Under the pieces are notes generated by a model. It saw only the letters and a list, made by a program, of their open reading frames with translations, ran no database searches and was not told the DNA's origin. A program made the position numbers and the translations under genes. Of a DNA stretch of 64,000 nt, positions 1-8,347 are shown piece by piece. Numbering within the stretch: position 1 is the first letter of the stretch; each line of letters begins with the position of its first letter. The stretch is from contig CAXXIY010000001.1 of assembly GCA_963675995.2 (NCBI GenBank), positions 3,038,001 through 3,102,000 on the forward strand, written 5' to 3'. The DNA is from JAAFHB01 sp963675995. GTDB taxonomy: Bacteria > Bacteroidota > Bacteroidia > Bacteroidales > Prolixibacteraceae.

Positions 1-61
1 TAGTAAAAAAGGTTCGCCCATAATTGTGGACGGGAAATAATTATTCCCAGTTACATTTAGC

Positions 62-88
62 CCTGACAGGTTCTAAAAACCCTGTGGG
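62..88. repeat. Imperfect palindrome related to the one at 32773-32803
   Basis: The stretch carries CCTGACAGGT (62-71) and then AAACCCTGT, giving 5-base arms ACAGG (66-70) and CCTGT (81-85). The ten bases CCTGACAGGT also form most of one arm of the perfect palindrome at 32773-32803. It lies just downstream of the GH38 stop codon, so it may act as a terminator or be a degraded member of a dispersed palindromic repeat. With two copies in the window the family assignment is tentative. Confidence 0.35.
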
Positions 89-102
89 GGCTTTGTCAAC
101 CA

Positions 103-3100
103 TTACTTTATTTTAATTGTTTCGATGGCATGGTGCCCTAATTGCAGTTTTATCTGCTTACCTGTTATCTGAAGTGGCTTCTGCCCGGTTTCGATCAGAT
201 TTGTAAGTTGGGCATGTGCAATGTTTTGAAAACTTTCGAAGGTGACCGGTTGATCCTTCCCCACCATTTCAACAATCCGGATAACGGCTTCATCGCCATT
301 CTCTGCTTTTTTAATCGTCGAAATCATAACATCCTCCTGATCTGTTTTAAAGAAACTCATCGATTCGGGAAGTAGCACCTTTTGGAACTTAAGATGTCCC
401 TTCACAGCCATCAGTTTTTCATTGGCTTGCCGTCCAAATAGCGCTCCGTTTTTCCAACCTGGCAGGTGCGATGTCATTGAGAAAGTGAAGAAATGGTTTC
501 CTGTTTGCAGATATTCATTTCCTTCGCCATGGCAGCTTTTTCGTGAAGCGAGTAAAACGGGTTGCAAAATCTGATTCGTCACTGGTTGGTCGGTGGGATC
601 GATCCAGTCGGCTACAACGACAGTAGAACTCAATGTTACACCGAAAGCAGCATTACTTGAACTGATCCAGTTGGCAATCCCCCGGGGATGAATATTTTTA
701 CACAATGTGTTATATCGTTCTCCGGCAGCGCCTTCCATCTCATTTTTGCCCACCTCGACTACTCCAAACGGCACTTCATAGGCAACCTGCCCATCTGTCA
801 TATTTAACGGAAGCGCCATGCGGAATTCACGGTAAAGAACTCCTTCCCAATTGAGTAGTCCCGTTTCAAAGTCGATCTTTTTTTGCCTGTGGTAGAGTTT
901 GATTCGTTGTTCCACAACTGCATCTCGGATCTGCTGACGATATTTATAACAGGTGTAAACAGGACCTTGCTCTTCAATTTCCCATTTTGTGGGGTAATTG
1001 CCCGTTTTATCAAATCCCATCATATCTGGTTTCTGAATATCTGAGAACTCACCTGCTCCGTTACCTTTTGAGTGCATGGTAAAAATCTCGCCGGCCTTAA
1101 ATTTCTTTGAGTCAATCAACTCCTTGCCAAGCTCCTTGTCAAAAATGGAAGAGAGTCCTCCATTGGCAAAAGTGAGCTTGTAAAATTTGTTTTCTGTCTG
1201 ATATTTAAATTGTTGATTATTTTCTATCGGCTTTTTTGGTGATGGATGGATATAAAAAGTCCGGTAACCGATGGACGGGATATTTTCTGCAGTAAAGTGA
1301 AGCGACGCTGATTGGATCGATCCGTCATCGAAATATTGCAAATCATTCAGTTGGCAACTGACCGGTTTCCCATCCATGTCTGACAAATCCAGAGCGAACG
1401 TTTTCCCTTTTTCAAAATTCAGCGGAAGGATCACCTGATCGGTTCGCTGTTGATTCATACTGTTGAAAACCACAAGTGATTCCCCTTTTTTTTGGTCCGT
1501 TTGTATTTTGGCGGTTAGTTCGTTCAAACTTTTTTCTACTATTTTTTCTGCCTCGTCTTTTGCAAATTCATATTTCGAAAGGAAATAGTCGTCGGTGATG
1601 TCACCGTGTTTACCTCCCCAACCGTGATCGGGATAAATTTTGGCTTCCCATGCTTTCTTCAGTTGATTCACAGGATAGTTCAGGAATGAATTGTCGATCA
1701 GGGCATTGATGGTTGCAAATTTTTCCGCTACAGGCAATAAAATATCGGCCTGTCGGCTGGCGTTCAGCGCTTTTTGGTGTGATGGACCATGGATATAGAG
1801 CCATACAGCAGGACGTTCACCTTTTACTGATGGAAGTTGAGGTTTTTGGCTGGTCAGCGCTTCGAAAAATTCGGGCGTAGATGCCACCTTAAACAGGGGT
1901 AGTTTTACAGGTGTAACTATCCCGCTTTCATTCCGAAGTTCATGAATATTCCCCCAGCTTTTTATCAGTTGATTGTAATCCTTGGATGGACTCATGTCCC
2001 AGTCAGAGAGAATCGGTATTACAGGTGAAACGGTTTTGGCAGTATATATTTTTTGCCAGTCCAAAGATGTAGTGGCAATAAACTGGACAGCATCCGGAAA
2101 ACTCTTCTGTAGCGACTGGAAAGAATCCCCATAATGGCCCGGAGAAAAGGTGGTCACATATGATCCGTCGGGACTGTACCAATTGAAAATTCCTCTTTTA
2201 AACCGGCTGATCATCATGTATTTAGTTCCAGATTTCCGCATTATCTGGGCCATCTGCAAGGTACGACCCGGAACATCTTCATTCCAGTAAACCGTGGCAT
2301 TGTAATTAAATTCATCTTTCAGCCATTTTGCTCCGAAGTAGAACTGCCGGGCCAGCGACTCTCCCGAATACATCTCTTCGTAAGGCTGTATAAAGGTTGA
2401 TCCGCAAGAGATTCTGCCATCGGTCAGCATTTGTCCGATGATTGCTTTTTTATCAGGATGACGTTCGATATATTCCCTGATCATAAGTGCATCTTCAACA
2501 TCAAAACGGTAATGTTTGTCTTTTTCAGCCATTTTAATCAAAGGGGTAAGCAGCATGGTATCGCGCTCGATAACACATTTTTCCGGAGCATCCATCCATG
2601 CGATGTCCTGATGACTTGAATTCATCAGAAAAATTTCCCCTTTACCAAGGATCGAATTCGACAGGTTAAGTAAACTTGATACTGTTTTGGGTTTGTAGGT
2701 CCGCTTTGCCTCAAGTATAACCTTGTTCCCCTTTGTCGTACACTCGTTTGTCAGGAGGGACTTGTTGAGTAGCCGCGTGGTTTTAATCTCCTCGCCAAGA
2801 GTGCCTGGTGCAAAAATTTCACCACAGGAATCTGACAGCATAAATGGTTTGTTCCTGGCCGAAAGGGGCAAAGTGAAGCGGGCTTCAGATTTTGCTTCCC
2901 CCTGCTCCATCCTGATCTTGTTTGTTTTACCTGAAGCAGAAATATTTAGCGTGCTTCCGGCTATATAAGACGGACCTTGTGCCAAACACATCAGATGACC
3001 ATCTTTTTGTTCAATTACAAGATTCATTTCTAATTCCTGCAGAACAGAATTTTGCAGGTAGACCACTGCATCAGCAGCCTGAAAGACAATTACCCAACTG

Positions 3101-3651
3101 TTATTGTTATTTGCCCGACCTCTAATTCCAATTTTTTGCGCGCACCCTTTTTTAAGCCAGGCCGATGGCGCATTTAACATCATATAACCATGTGCATCGC
3201 CGTGTTGGTCGGTTTCTACGGTAACAAACGAAAGTTGGCCTCCATCTGCTGAAGATATTTCCCAGTTTTTAGTGGTGGATGTCGGTATCTCAAATCGTTT
3301 AATCCCATTTATAGATACATCGAAAATGTTTTGATCGGAAGTCAGGTCAATTGCTGCAATCCAAAGAAAAGCTGCACCTTCCTGTTTAAACGTTTCCGGA
3401 AGCGTTTGGGTTTCCCATTCAATACCGGATTTTCCATCGGTACATCTGGTAATCATTCCGTCCGTCACATCGTTTCGGAAAGTGTGATACGAAAAGGTGG
3501 TCTCACCCGAATTTTTTTGAAATCCCTCCAGGTAACTCTTTGATTTTTGTGCCAATTCGAATAAATCCTTTTTAGGATCATTAATCGCTAACAACTGATT
3601 CTGTGCCAGGAATAGAATCAAGTAAATTATGAATGATTTGGATCCGTTCAT
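103..3651 (-). CDS. GH38-family alpha-mannosidase, secreted
   Basis: Predicted alpha-mannosidase acting in the periplasm or outside the cell. I start it at the ATG at 3651 because the protein then begins with a signal peptide (MNGSKSFIIYLILFLAQNQ); an upstream frame to 3699 exists but spoils that signal. The GH38 metal-site quartet can be followed: His347 and Asp349 in SSHQDIAW, Asp459 in NEDVPGRT (expected nucleophile and zinc ligand), and His621 in YIHGPSHQK. The Asp349-Asp459 spacing of 110 is close to that of characterised GH38 enzymes. The C-terminal half has the GH38 beta-sandwich pattern. At 1182 residues it is long because about 330 N-terminal residues precede the catalytic domain. 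GH38 enzymes are retaining and zinc dependent; linkage cannot be read here. It is separated from the main locus by the redox operon. Confidence 0.82.
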   Translation of the reverse strand: MNGSKSFIIYLILFLAQNQLLAINDPKKDLFELAQKSKSYLEGFQKNSGETTFSYHTFRNDVTDGMITRCTDGKSGIEWETQTLPETFKQEGAAFLWIAAIDLTSDQNIFDVSINGIKRFEIPTSTTKNWEISSADGGQLSFVTVETDQHGDAHGYMMLNAPSAWLKKGCAQKIGIRGRANNNNSWVIVFQAADAVVYLQNSVLQELEMNLVIEQKDGHLMCLAQGPSYIAGSTLNISASGKTNKIRMEQGEAKSEARFTLPLSARNKPFMLSDSCGEIFAPGTLGEEIKTTRLLNKSLLTNECTTKGNKVILEAKRTYKPKTVSSLLNLSNSILGKGEIFLMNSSHQDIAWMDAPEKCVIERDTMLLTPLIKMAEKDKHYRFDVEDALMIREYIERHPDKKAIIGQMLTDGRISCGSTFIQPYEEMYSGESLARQFYFGAKWLKDEFNYNATVYWNEDVPGRTLQMAQIMRKSGTKYMMISRFKRGIFNWYSPDGSYVTTFSPGHYGDSFQSLQKSFPDAVQFIATTSLDWQKIYTAKTVSPVIPILSDWDMSPSKDYNQLIKSWGNIHELRNESGIVTPVKLPLFKVASTPEFFEALTSQKPQLPSVKGERPAVWLYIHGPSHQKALNASRQADILLPVAEKFATINALIDNSFLNYPVNQLKKAWEAKIYPDHGWGGKHGDITDDYFLSKYEFAKDEAEKIVEKSLNELTAKIQTDQKKGESLVVFNSMNQQRTDQVILPLNFEKGKTFALDLSDMDGKPVSCQLNDLQYFDDGSIQSASLHFTAENIPSIGYRTFYIHPSPKKPIENNQQFKYQTENKFYKLTFANGGLSSIFDKELGKELIDSKKFKAGEIFTMHSKGNGAGEFSDIQKPDMMGFDKTGNYPTKWEIEEQGPVYTCYKYRQQIRDAVVEQRIKLYHRQKKIDFETGLLNWEGVLYREFRMALPLNMTDGQVAYEVPFGVVEVGKNEMEGAAGERYNTLCKNIHPRGIANWISSSNAAFGVTLSSTVVVADWIDPTDQPVTNQILQPVLLASRKSCHGEGNEYLQTGNHFFTFSMTSHLPGWKNGALFGRQANEKLMAVKGHLKFQKVLLPESMSFFKTDQEDVMISTIKKAENGDEAVIRIVEMVGKDQPVTFESFQNIAHAQLTNLIETGQKPLQITGKQIKLQLGHHAIETIKIK

Positions 3652-3917
3652 GTTAATATACTTTAGTTTTTTCAAGTTTAAAATCATCTCTAATTTCAAT
3701 ATGGATAAGTTAGGTGTTTAGTGGTACCAAGCGAAATTAGGAGTTTATTTTTACCTTTCAAGCTGTTGATAAATATTATCCGGGAAAAATATTGTTTAAC
3801 AAAATTGAAATTAAAATACACAAAATAATTAATAATCAGTATAAATAGTGGCTGAAATGTTAGGTATTGAAGTTAAACATTAGTTTTGTGTGACTAATTA
3901 CCAAACACACTTTCGCC
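3652..3917. promoter_or_regulatory. Divergent intergenic region with a possible -7 box
   Basis: This AT-rich spacer separates the divergent GH38 gene and the cytochrome c gene. TAGTTTTG at 3881-3888 fits the Bacteroidota -7 consensus TAnnTTTG on the plus strand and would place a transcription start about 25 bases before the cytochrome ATG. I do not see a convincing -33 TTTG at the right distance, so the promoter call is weak. Nothing else is recognisable in the spacer. Confidence 0.35.
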
Positions 3918-4427
3918 ATGCCTCAACACATCAGACGACTAATCGTTGTTTTTGCTGCATTTCTGGTACTCTTTCTGGTCCTGCGACAACTCTTAAAACC
4001 GGACTCATTTGGTGAGTTGGGTCATTATCGTGCAAAAGCAATTCCAGAGAATGCAATGAGGAAAATGCAATATGCAATTGCTGACAGCTGTACGAGGTGT
4101 CACAAGGATATTCGTGCCGAAAAGGATCTAGGATTTCATAAGCAACTGAAGTGTGAGGTATGCCATGGACCAGGGTTGAAGCATACACTTTATGCCGATA
4201 AGTTTAAGGATGGGGAATTACCCGATTCATTGAAGCTATACAAACCAATCCAAAGGAAAGATTGTGCCATCTGTCATCAAATCAATGCAGCACGCATTAA
4301 GATTCAATTCGATACGATAAATAATTCGATGATTCATCAGATTGATGCAATGACCCACAATACGGGTGATCCAACTACAAAAGAATTGTTTAAGTGTATT
4401 GACTGTCATAATCCTCATCAGCCATAG
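3918..4427 (+). CDS. Membrane-anchored tetraheme cytochrome c
   Basis: A 169-residue protein with an uncleaved-looking N-terminal membrane helix (about residues 7-23) and four CXXCH haem-binding motifs: CTRCH at Cys58, CEVCH at Cys79, CAICH at Cys116 and CIDCH at Cys160. It should face the periplasm and pass electrons to or from the iron-sulfur and NrfD subunits encoded next. The arrangement of multihaem cytochrome, four-cluster ferredoxin and NrfD resembles NrfBCD-type and other quinone-linked periplasmic oxidoreductase modules. NapC/NirT and NrfH proteins are also tetrahaem membrane cytochromes, but the spacing here does not let me place it firmly in that family. No terminal reductase is encoded nearby, so its redox partner is unknown. 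Confidence 0.8.
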   Translation: MPQHIRRLIVVFAAFLVLFLVLRQLLKPDSFGELGHYRAKAIPENAMRKMQYAIADSCTRCHKDIRAEKDLGFHKQLKCEVCHGPGLKHTLYADKFKDGELPDSLKLYKPIQRKDCAICHQINAARIKIQFDTINNSMIHQIDAMTHNTGDPTTKELFKCIDCHNPHQP

Positions 4428-4486
4428 AATGACCCCCGGTTTTTCGGAACAAGTTGCATAAGGCCTTAAAAAAAAATTATTCACTT

Positions 4487-5254
4487 ATGAAAAAAGAGAA
4501 GAGTAAACTCAGCAGAAGAGCTTTCTTCAGAGCCGGAACGGCTCTTGCCGGAGGAGTAGCGATTACGTCGGTTCTTGCACCTTATGATGGTTTGCTGTTT
4601 GCAGCTGAGGCACCCAATGCCAAAGGAATATGGTATGGTATAGGAATCGATATCAACAGATGTATCGGTTGTGGAAAATGTGCCAATGCCTGTAAACTGG
4701 AGAACAATGTGCCTCAGGCTCCGTTTTATTTCCGTTCGTGGGTAGAGCAGTACACCATTAAAAATGATGGTTCAATTGTTGTGGAATCTCCAAACGGAGG
4801 GATCGACGGATTCCAGCAAACAGTACCTGATAAGGATATCTTCAAATCATTCTTTGTTCCAAAAATGTGCAACCATTGTGCAAAATCACCATGCACCCAG
4901 GTGTGTCCAGTCGGGGCTACATTCGAAACAGCGGAGGGAATTGTACTTGTGGATGAAAAATATTGCATTGGTTGCCGGTATTGTGTACAGGCATGTCCAT
5001 ATGGTTGCCGTTATATTCACCCGGATAAAGGGACAGTTGACAAATGCACCTTGTGTTTTCATCGTCTGAAAAAGGGATTAAAACCTGCATGTTTTGAAAT
5101 TTGCCCTACAAAAGCACGAATTTTTGGAGATCTAAATGATCCCGGAAGCGAGCTTAATTACTTCCTGAAAAATCACACCTGCATGGTGATTAAACCCAAT
5201 TTGAATACCGGATCAAAATTATTCTATAACGCTTTAAGTTCGGAGGTAAGATAA
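4487..5254 (+). CDS. Four-cluster [4Fe-4S] ferredoxin subunit, Tat exported (NrfC/PsrB-like)
   Basis: Electron-transfer subunit of a membrane oxidoreductase. I place the start at the ATG at 4487 because it gives a Tat signal (SRRAFFRAG) followed by a hydrophobic stretch; an in-frame ATG at 4454 would add an unlikely extension. Four cysteine groups are visible in the order CIGCGKCANAC, CNHCAKSPCTQVC, CIGCRYCVQACP and CTLCF...CFEIC, the pattern of the DmsB/NrfC/PsrB family carrying four [4Fe-4S] clusters. It starts 59 bases after the cytochrome stop and is followed after one base by nrfD-like, so the three are almost certainly one transcript. It would wire NrfD to the cytochrome or to a missing catalytic subunit. 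Confidence 0.88.
   Translation: MKKEKSKLSRRAFFRAGTALAGGVAITSVLAPYDGLLFAAEAPNAKGIWYGIGIDINRCIGCGKCANACKLENNVPQAPFYFRSWVEQYTIKNDGSIVVESPNGGIDGFQQTVPDKDIFKSFFVPKMCNHCAKSPCTQVCPVGATFETAEGIVLVDEKYCIGCRYCVQACPYGCRYIHPDKGTVDKCTLCFHRLKKGLKPACFEICPTKARIFGDLNDPGSELNYFLKNHTCMVIKPNLNTGSKLFYNALSSEVR
5242..5246 (+). promoter_or_regulatory. Shine-Dalgarno site of the nrfD-like gene
   Basis: GGAGG at 5242-5246 lies inside the end of the ferredoxin gene, nine bases before the nrfD-like ATG at 5256. Strong Shine-Dalgarno sites are rare in this window, and this operon has two (see 6457-6462). This supports translational coupling and fixes the nrfD start. Confidence 0.7.
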
Positions 5255-5255
5255 T

Positions 5256-6455
5256 ATGGAACAACATCTTCAAGATCTGTACGAAGTTCTTTCCAAGGTT
5301 GACGGATATGTCTATCCAAACGAGATTGAACTCAACTGGAGTATTCTGATTGTCCTTTATCCTTTTATTACCGGATTGGTCGCCGGGGCTTTTATCCTTG
5401 CCTCACTGGAGCGGATATTTAAGATAAGGATACTCAAACCAACTTATGTCATTGCCTTACTGACTGCGTTTTCGTTTATGCTTGTCGCCACCATGCCGCT
5501 TGTAAGCCACCTTGGAAAACCAATGAGGGCCTATGAAATCATGATAACTCCCCATTCAAGCTCGGCAATGGCGATTTTTGGCTTTGTCTACTTATGGTAT
5601 CTCATGGTGGTATTGTTTCTGGAGATATGGTTTGATTACCGGCGCGACATGGTCATCTGGGCAAATGAAACCAGCGGGATTAAACGATTTCTTTATAAAG
5701 TTCTTTCACTGTGGACAACCGATATTTCACCCAAATCGGTGGCGCTCGATAACCGGATAGGTTATATTGTCACTGTTATTGGTGTGCCATCTGCATTTTT
5801 GCTACATGGATATGTCGGATTTATTTTTGGGTCGATCAAGGCAAATCCCTGGTGGTCAACTGTTCTGATGCCTGTTATTTTTCTGTTTTCTGCTATGGTG
5901 TCAGGAATTGCATTGGTCATGGGGTTCTATATTGTTTTATCTAAAATCCGTAAGCAGTTGATCGATATGAACTGTCTCGACACAATTGCAAAGTACCTGT
6001 TCTATATTCTGATCATCGACTTCACACTTGAGGGGTTGGATCAGATTCACCGGATTTATGTGGCGGAAGAGTCGTTTGAAGCTTTGCATAAGCTGGTGTT
6101 TGGACAACTTTTTTATACCCTCTTTATTGTTCAGGGATTTTTTGGGACTATCATCCCGTTACTCACACTGGGTACTTTTCAGTTTTTCAAACCTAAAGAA
6201 AGTATAAGAAAGGTCATTTACCTCGTTTTTTCTGTGTTAATTCTGGTTGGAATCTTCTTCATGCGGTGGAATGTGGTTATTGGCGGACAATTATTCTCTA
6301 AAAGTTTTTACGGTTATACCACCTATAAAGTTGGAATGATTGGAGCCGAGGGTTATTTAATGGCTGCCATCTGGCTAATTGTTCCTTTTATCATTCTTTC
6401 ATTCCTGATCTGGTTGTTGCCACCATGGAAGAAGATCGAAGAAGCGCATGATTGA
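5256..6455 (+). CDS. NrfD/PsrC-type polytopic membrane subunit
   Basis: A 399-residue integral membrane protein with about nine or ten hydrophobic helices, including residues around 30-50, 65-85, 105-123, 165-195 and 365-390. The stretch HLGKPMRAYEIM after the second helix is typical of NrfD/PsrC family proteins, which exchange electrons with menaquinone and pass them to the ferredoxin subunit. One base separates it from the preceding stop codon. In the window the module lacks any molybdopterin or multihaem catalytic subunit, so the complex cannot be named as nitrite, polysulfide or other reductase. It could also serve as a quinol:cytochrome oxidoreductase like a reduced alternative complex III. 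Confidence 0.87.
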   Translation: MEQHLQDLYEVLSKVDGYVYPNEIELNWSILIVLYPFITGLVAGAFILASLERIFKIRILKPTYVIALLTAFSFMLVATMPLVSHLGKPMRAYEIMITPHSSSAMAIFGFVYLWYLMVVLFLEIWFDYRRDMVIWANETSGIKRFLYKVLSLWTTDISPKSVALDNRIGYIVTVIGVPSAFLLHGYVGFIFGSIKANPWWSTVLMPVIFLFSAMVSGIALVMGFYIVLSKIRKQLIDMNCLDTIAKYLFYILIIDFTLEGLDQIHRIYVAEESFEALHKLVFGQLFYTLFIVQGFFGTIIPLLTLGTFQFFKPKESIRKVIYLVFSVLILVGIFFMRWNVVIGGQLFSKSFYGYTTYKVGMIGAEGYLMAAIWLIVPFIILSFLIWLLPPWKKIEEAHD

Positions 6456-6456
6456 T

Positions 6457-6497
6457 AGGAGGATACGATAATGAAACAATCAGCCAATGGGATTTAG
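6457..6497 (+). pseudogene. Ribosome binding site and aborted 8-codon frame after nrfD-like
   Basis: AGGAGG at 6457-6462 sits eight bases before ATG at 6471, an optimal bacterial start signal, placed just after the nrfD-like stop codon. The frame reads MKQSANGI and stops at 6495-6497. None of the three frames continues with recognisable protein before the convergent gene ends at 6577. The simplest reading is that a fourth operon gene, possibly the catalytic or an accessory subunit, was removed by deletion and only its start remains. A real eight-residue leader peptide is possible but has no visible purpose, since no gene follows on this strand. Confidence 0.45.
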
Positions 6498-6576
6498 ATC
6501 AGATATTGAACCGCCTGACTGTAGATTTTGATTATTTTACCAGCTGGCCCTGCCTATGTACATCACAGATTGTGAA

Positions 6577-8325
6577 TTACAACGAATCAATCTCTTCCAT
6601 CGGGTTCTCCTCAAAAACGGGTGGTTCATCGGTAAATCTGAGGTTTGTGAAATATTCCCCAAATTTTTGCCGGGGCTCTGCCTTCATTACCGTTGAGCCC
6701 TGATAGGTGAAACTGAAATCTCCGGCAGCTATTCTTTCTTCCTTAATGTTGCTCTTCATTGGATAATGGAGCCGGGCTACATCGTTGATTCGGAGTTGTC
6801 CGAAATTCAGAAACCCATCTTTTAATTCAGGTTTTATACTCCGGTTGTTAACAAACGCTTTAGTATCTGAGATCTTCAGATATTCAGGTAAATGCACCCT
6901 GATATTCCGTTCCTCATGTACTTTCAGGGTCAATATTCCCGTTGATCCCTCTGTCATGATAATTTCGGCACATTTGTGTTTGCGGTGAATGTGGAGATTG
7001 ATGTTGAAATCAGTCCCATTATCTGATACTGCATACTTCCACACATCATATAAGGCGCGGGCTCCTGCTGCATTACAACATTGCTGGTTGGCGTTGGCAA
7101 AGGGAGAATCATCCGACATGGCTGTTACGCCACCCCATCCTGCAAATCCACCTTTGATCAAATCACTGATTTCATCGCTTTTCAGGATGGGTTCATAACC
7201 CAGTACGTGCGTTTTCTGATTGGTAAGTCTGAACCAAGAGCTATCGGTTATCTGAAACGCAAGGAGGTGATTTTTTGCAAACCGTTCCACATCGTTCCAA
7301 TACGAATGATCTTTTAGCTCTGCCAGCAATATGGCTGCTTCAAGCATATCGGTCAGGCAACAGGTTTCTGCAAGTTTGGATCTGTTGTGTTCCGGATTAT
7401 TGATCTGTTCAGGAAACCAACCCGATTCGGTCCCCAGTTTTTTGGCTTTGAGGTAAAGTTCTTCAGCTAATTGGATATCATTTTTTGAACCTGTTGACTT
7501 CGCACGAAGGAGCAAGGCAGTAATCAGTCGGCTTTGACTATGGAAATGGCCAAGCTCAAACATTCCTGTTACACCATTATTGTCATTTAAAGTCCATTTA
7601 ATTAAGGCAGAAGCAAGTTTTAATGCCGGTTCATAGCCTGTTGCCCGGTAAAATCGCATCAATGGCATTGTTACCGAGGTATAAAAAATAGATGGACGGT
7701 GCATTTTGTCATTTGATGGCTTTGACCACCCATGAGCTAAAGTGAAAAAGTCGCCGGGAAAATCGGCATGCCCGTCATCGTAAAATCGCGCAAGTTTAAA
7801 AATGCCGTCAATGTTTTTTTCAGCAAGTGTTTTGTAATATTCGTTTTTAGTGGATAGGTAGAGGCTTGTCAGTGCCAGTAACGTCCCTTGCTGAAGCCAG
7901 GCCGGCCTGGTGTGGGGGACAGGAATGGTCCACGGTTCAGCCGGACACCAGGATAAACCATCAGGGGCAATAAGACTGATCAGGGTGGTCTGTTTTATGT
8001 GATCATCGGGTAAACTAATGCTGGAACCCAGCATATGTCTAATCAGCACCAGTGCATCAACCGTTCTCCCCAGGCCATCGCCATATGACCAGATTTGATG
8101 ACCCGCACTTAGCGGGCTCCGGTTAAACTCAGTGTAAAAATAGGGGATCTGCCCCCTCGATTTATCACAAAACCTGTCTAAACAATTTACCGACTGTCGT
8201 GCATATTCGGTTATGCTTTTGAGAAACAGGTTGGTCTCTTTTGTTTTCTTTCCAAATAAAGTGTTCCTCAGGCTTGACCCGGCTATACCCAATGCGGAAA
8301 CGGAGGCGAACTTTCTTCTGTTCAT
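6577..8325 (-). CDS. Divergent GH127-like (alpha/alpha)6 glycosidase, exported
   Basis: A 582-residue protein starting with an N-terminal MNRRKFASVSALGIAG signal that resembles a Tat-type or short Sec leader. The body has the helical-hairpin pattern of six-hairpin glycosidases. Near residue 410 QQCCNAAGARALYDVWKYAV matches the cysteine-pair region that in GH127 (DUF1680) carries the catalytic thiolate and zinc ligands, and FNINLHIHR after it matches the following beta strand. Elsewhere it is too different from the GH127 at 10387-12321 to call it with certainty. It follows the GH51 gene by 22 bases and is probably the last gene of that transcript. Likely role: removing beta-arabinofuranosyl or related residues from pectin side chains. 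Confidence 0.6.
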   Translation of the reverse strand: MNRRKFASVSALGIAGSSLRNTLFGKKTKETNLFLKSITEYARQSVNCLDRFCDKSRGQIPYFYTEFNRSPLSAGHQIWSYGDGLGRTVDALVLIRHMLGSSISLPDDHIKQTTLISLIAPDGLSWCPAEPWTIPVPHTRPAWLQQGTLLALTSLYLSTKNEYYKTLAEKNIDGIFKLARFYDDGHADFPGDFFTLAHGWSKPSNDKMHRPSIFYTSVTMPLMRFYRATGYEPALKLASALIKWTLNDNNGVTGMFELGHFHSQSRLITALLLRAKSTGSKNDIQLAEELYLKAKKLGTESGWFPEQINNPEHNRSKLAETCCLTDMLEAAILLAELKDHSYWNDVERFAKNHLLAFQITDSSWFRLTNQKTHVLGYEPILKSDEISDLIKGGFAGWGGVTAMSDDSPFANANQQCCNAAGARALYDVWKYAVSDNGTDFNINLHIHRKHKCAEIIMTEGSTGILTLKVHEERNIRVHLPEYLKISDTKAFVNNRSIKPELKDGFLNFGQLRINDVARLHYPMKSNIKEERIAAGDFSFTYQGSTVMKAEPRQKFGEYFTNLRFTDEPPVFEENPMEEIDSL

Positions 8326-8347
8326 GGTACCTATCAGTTAGTGATTT

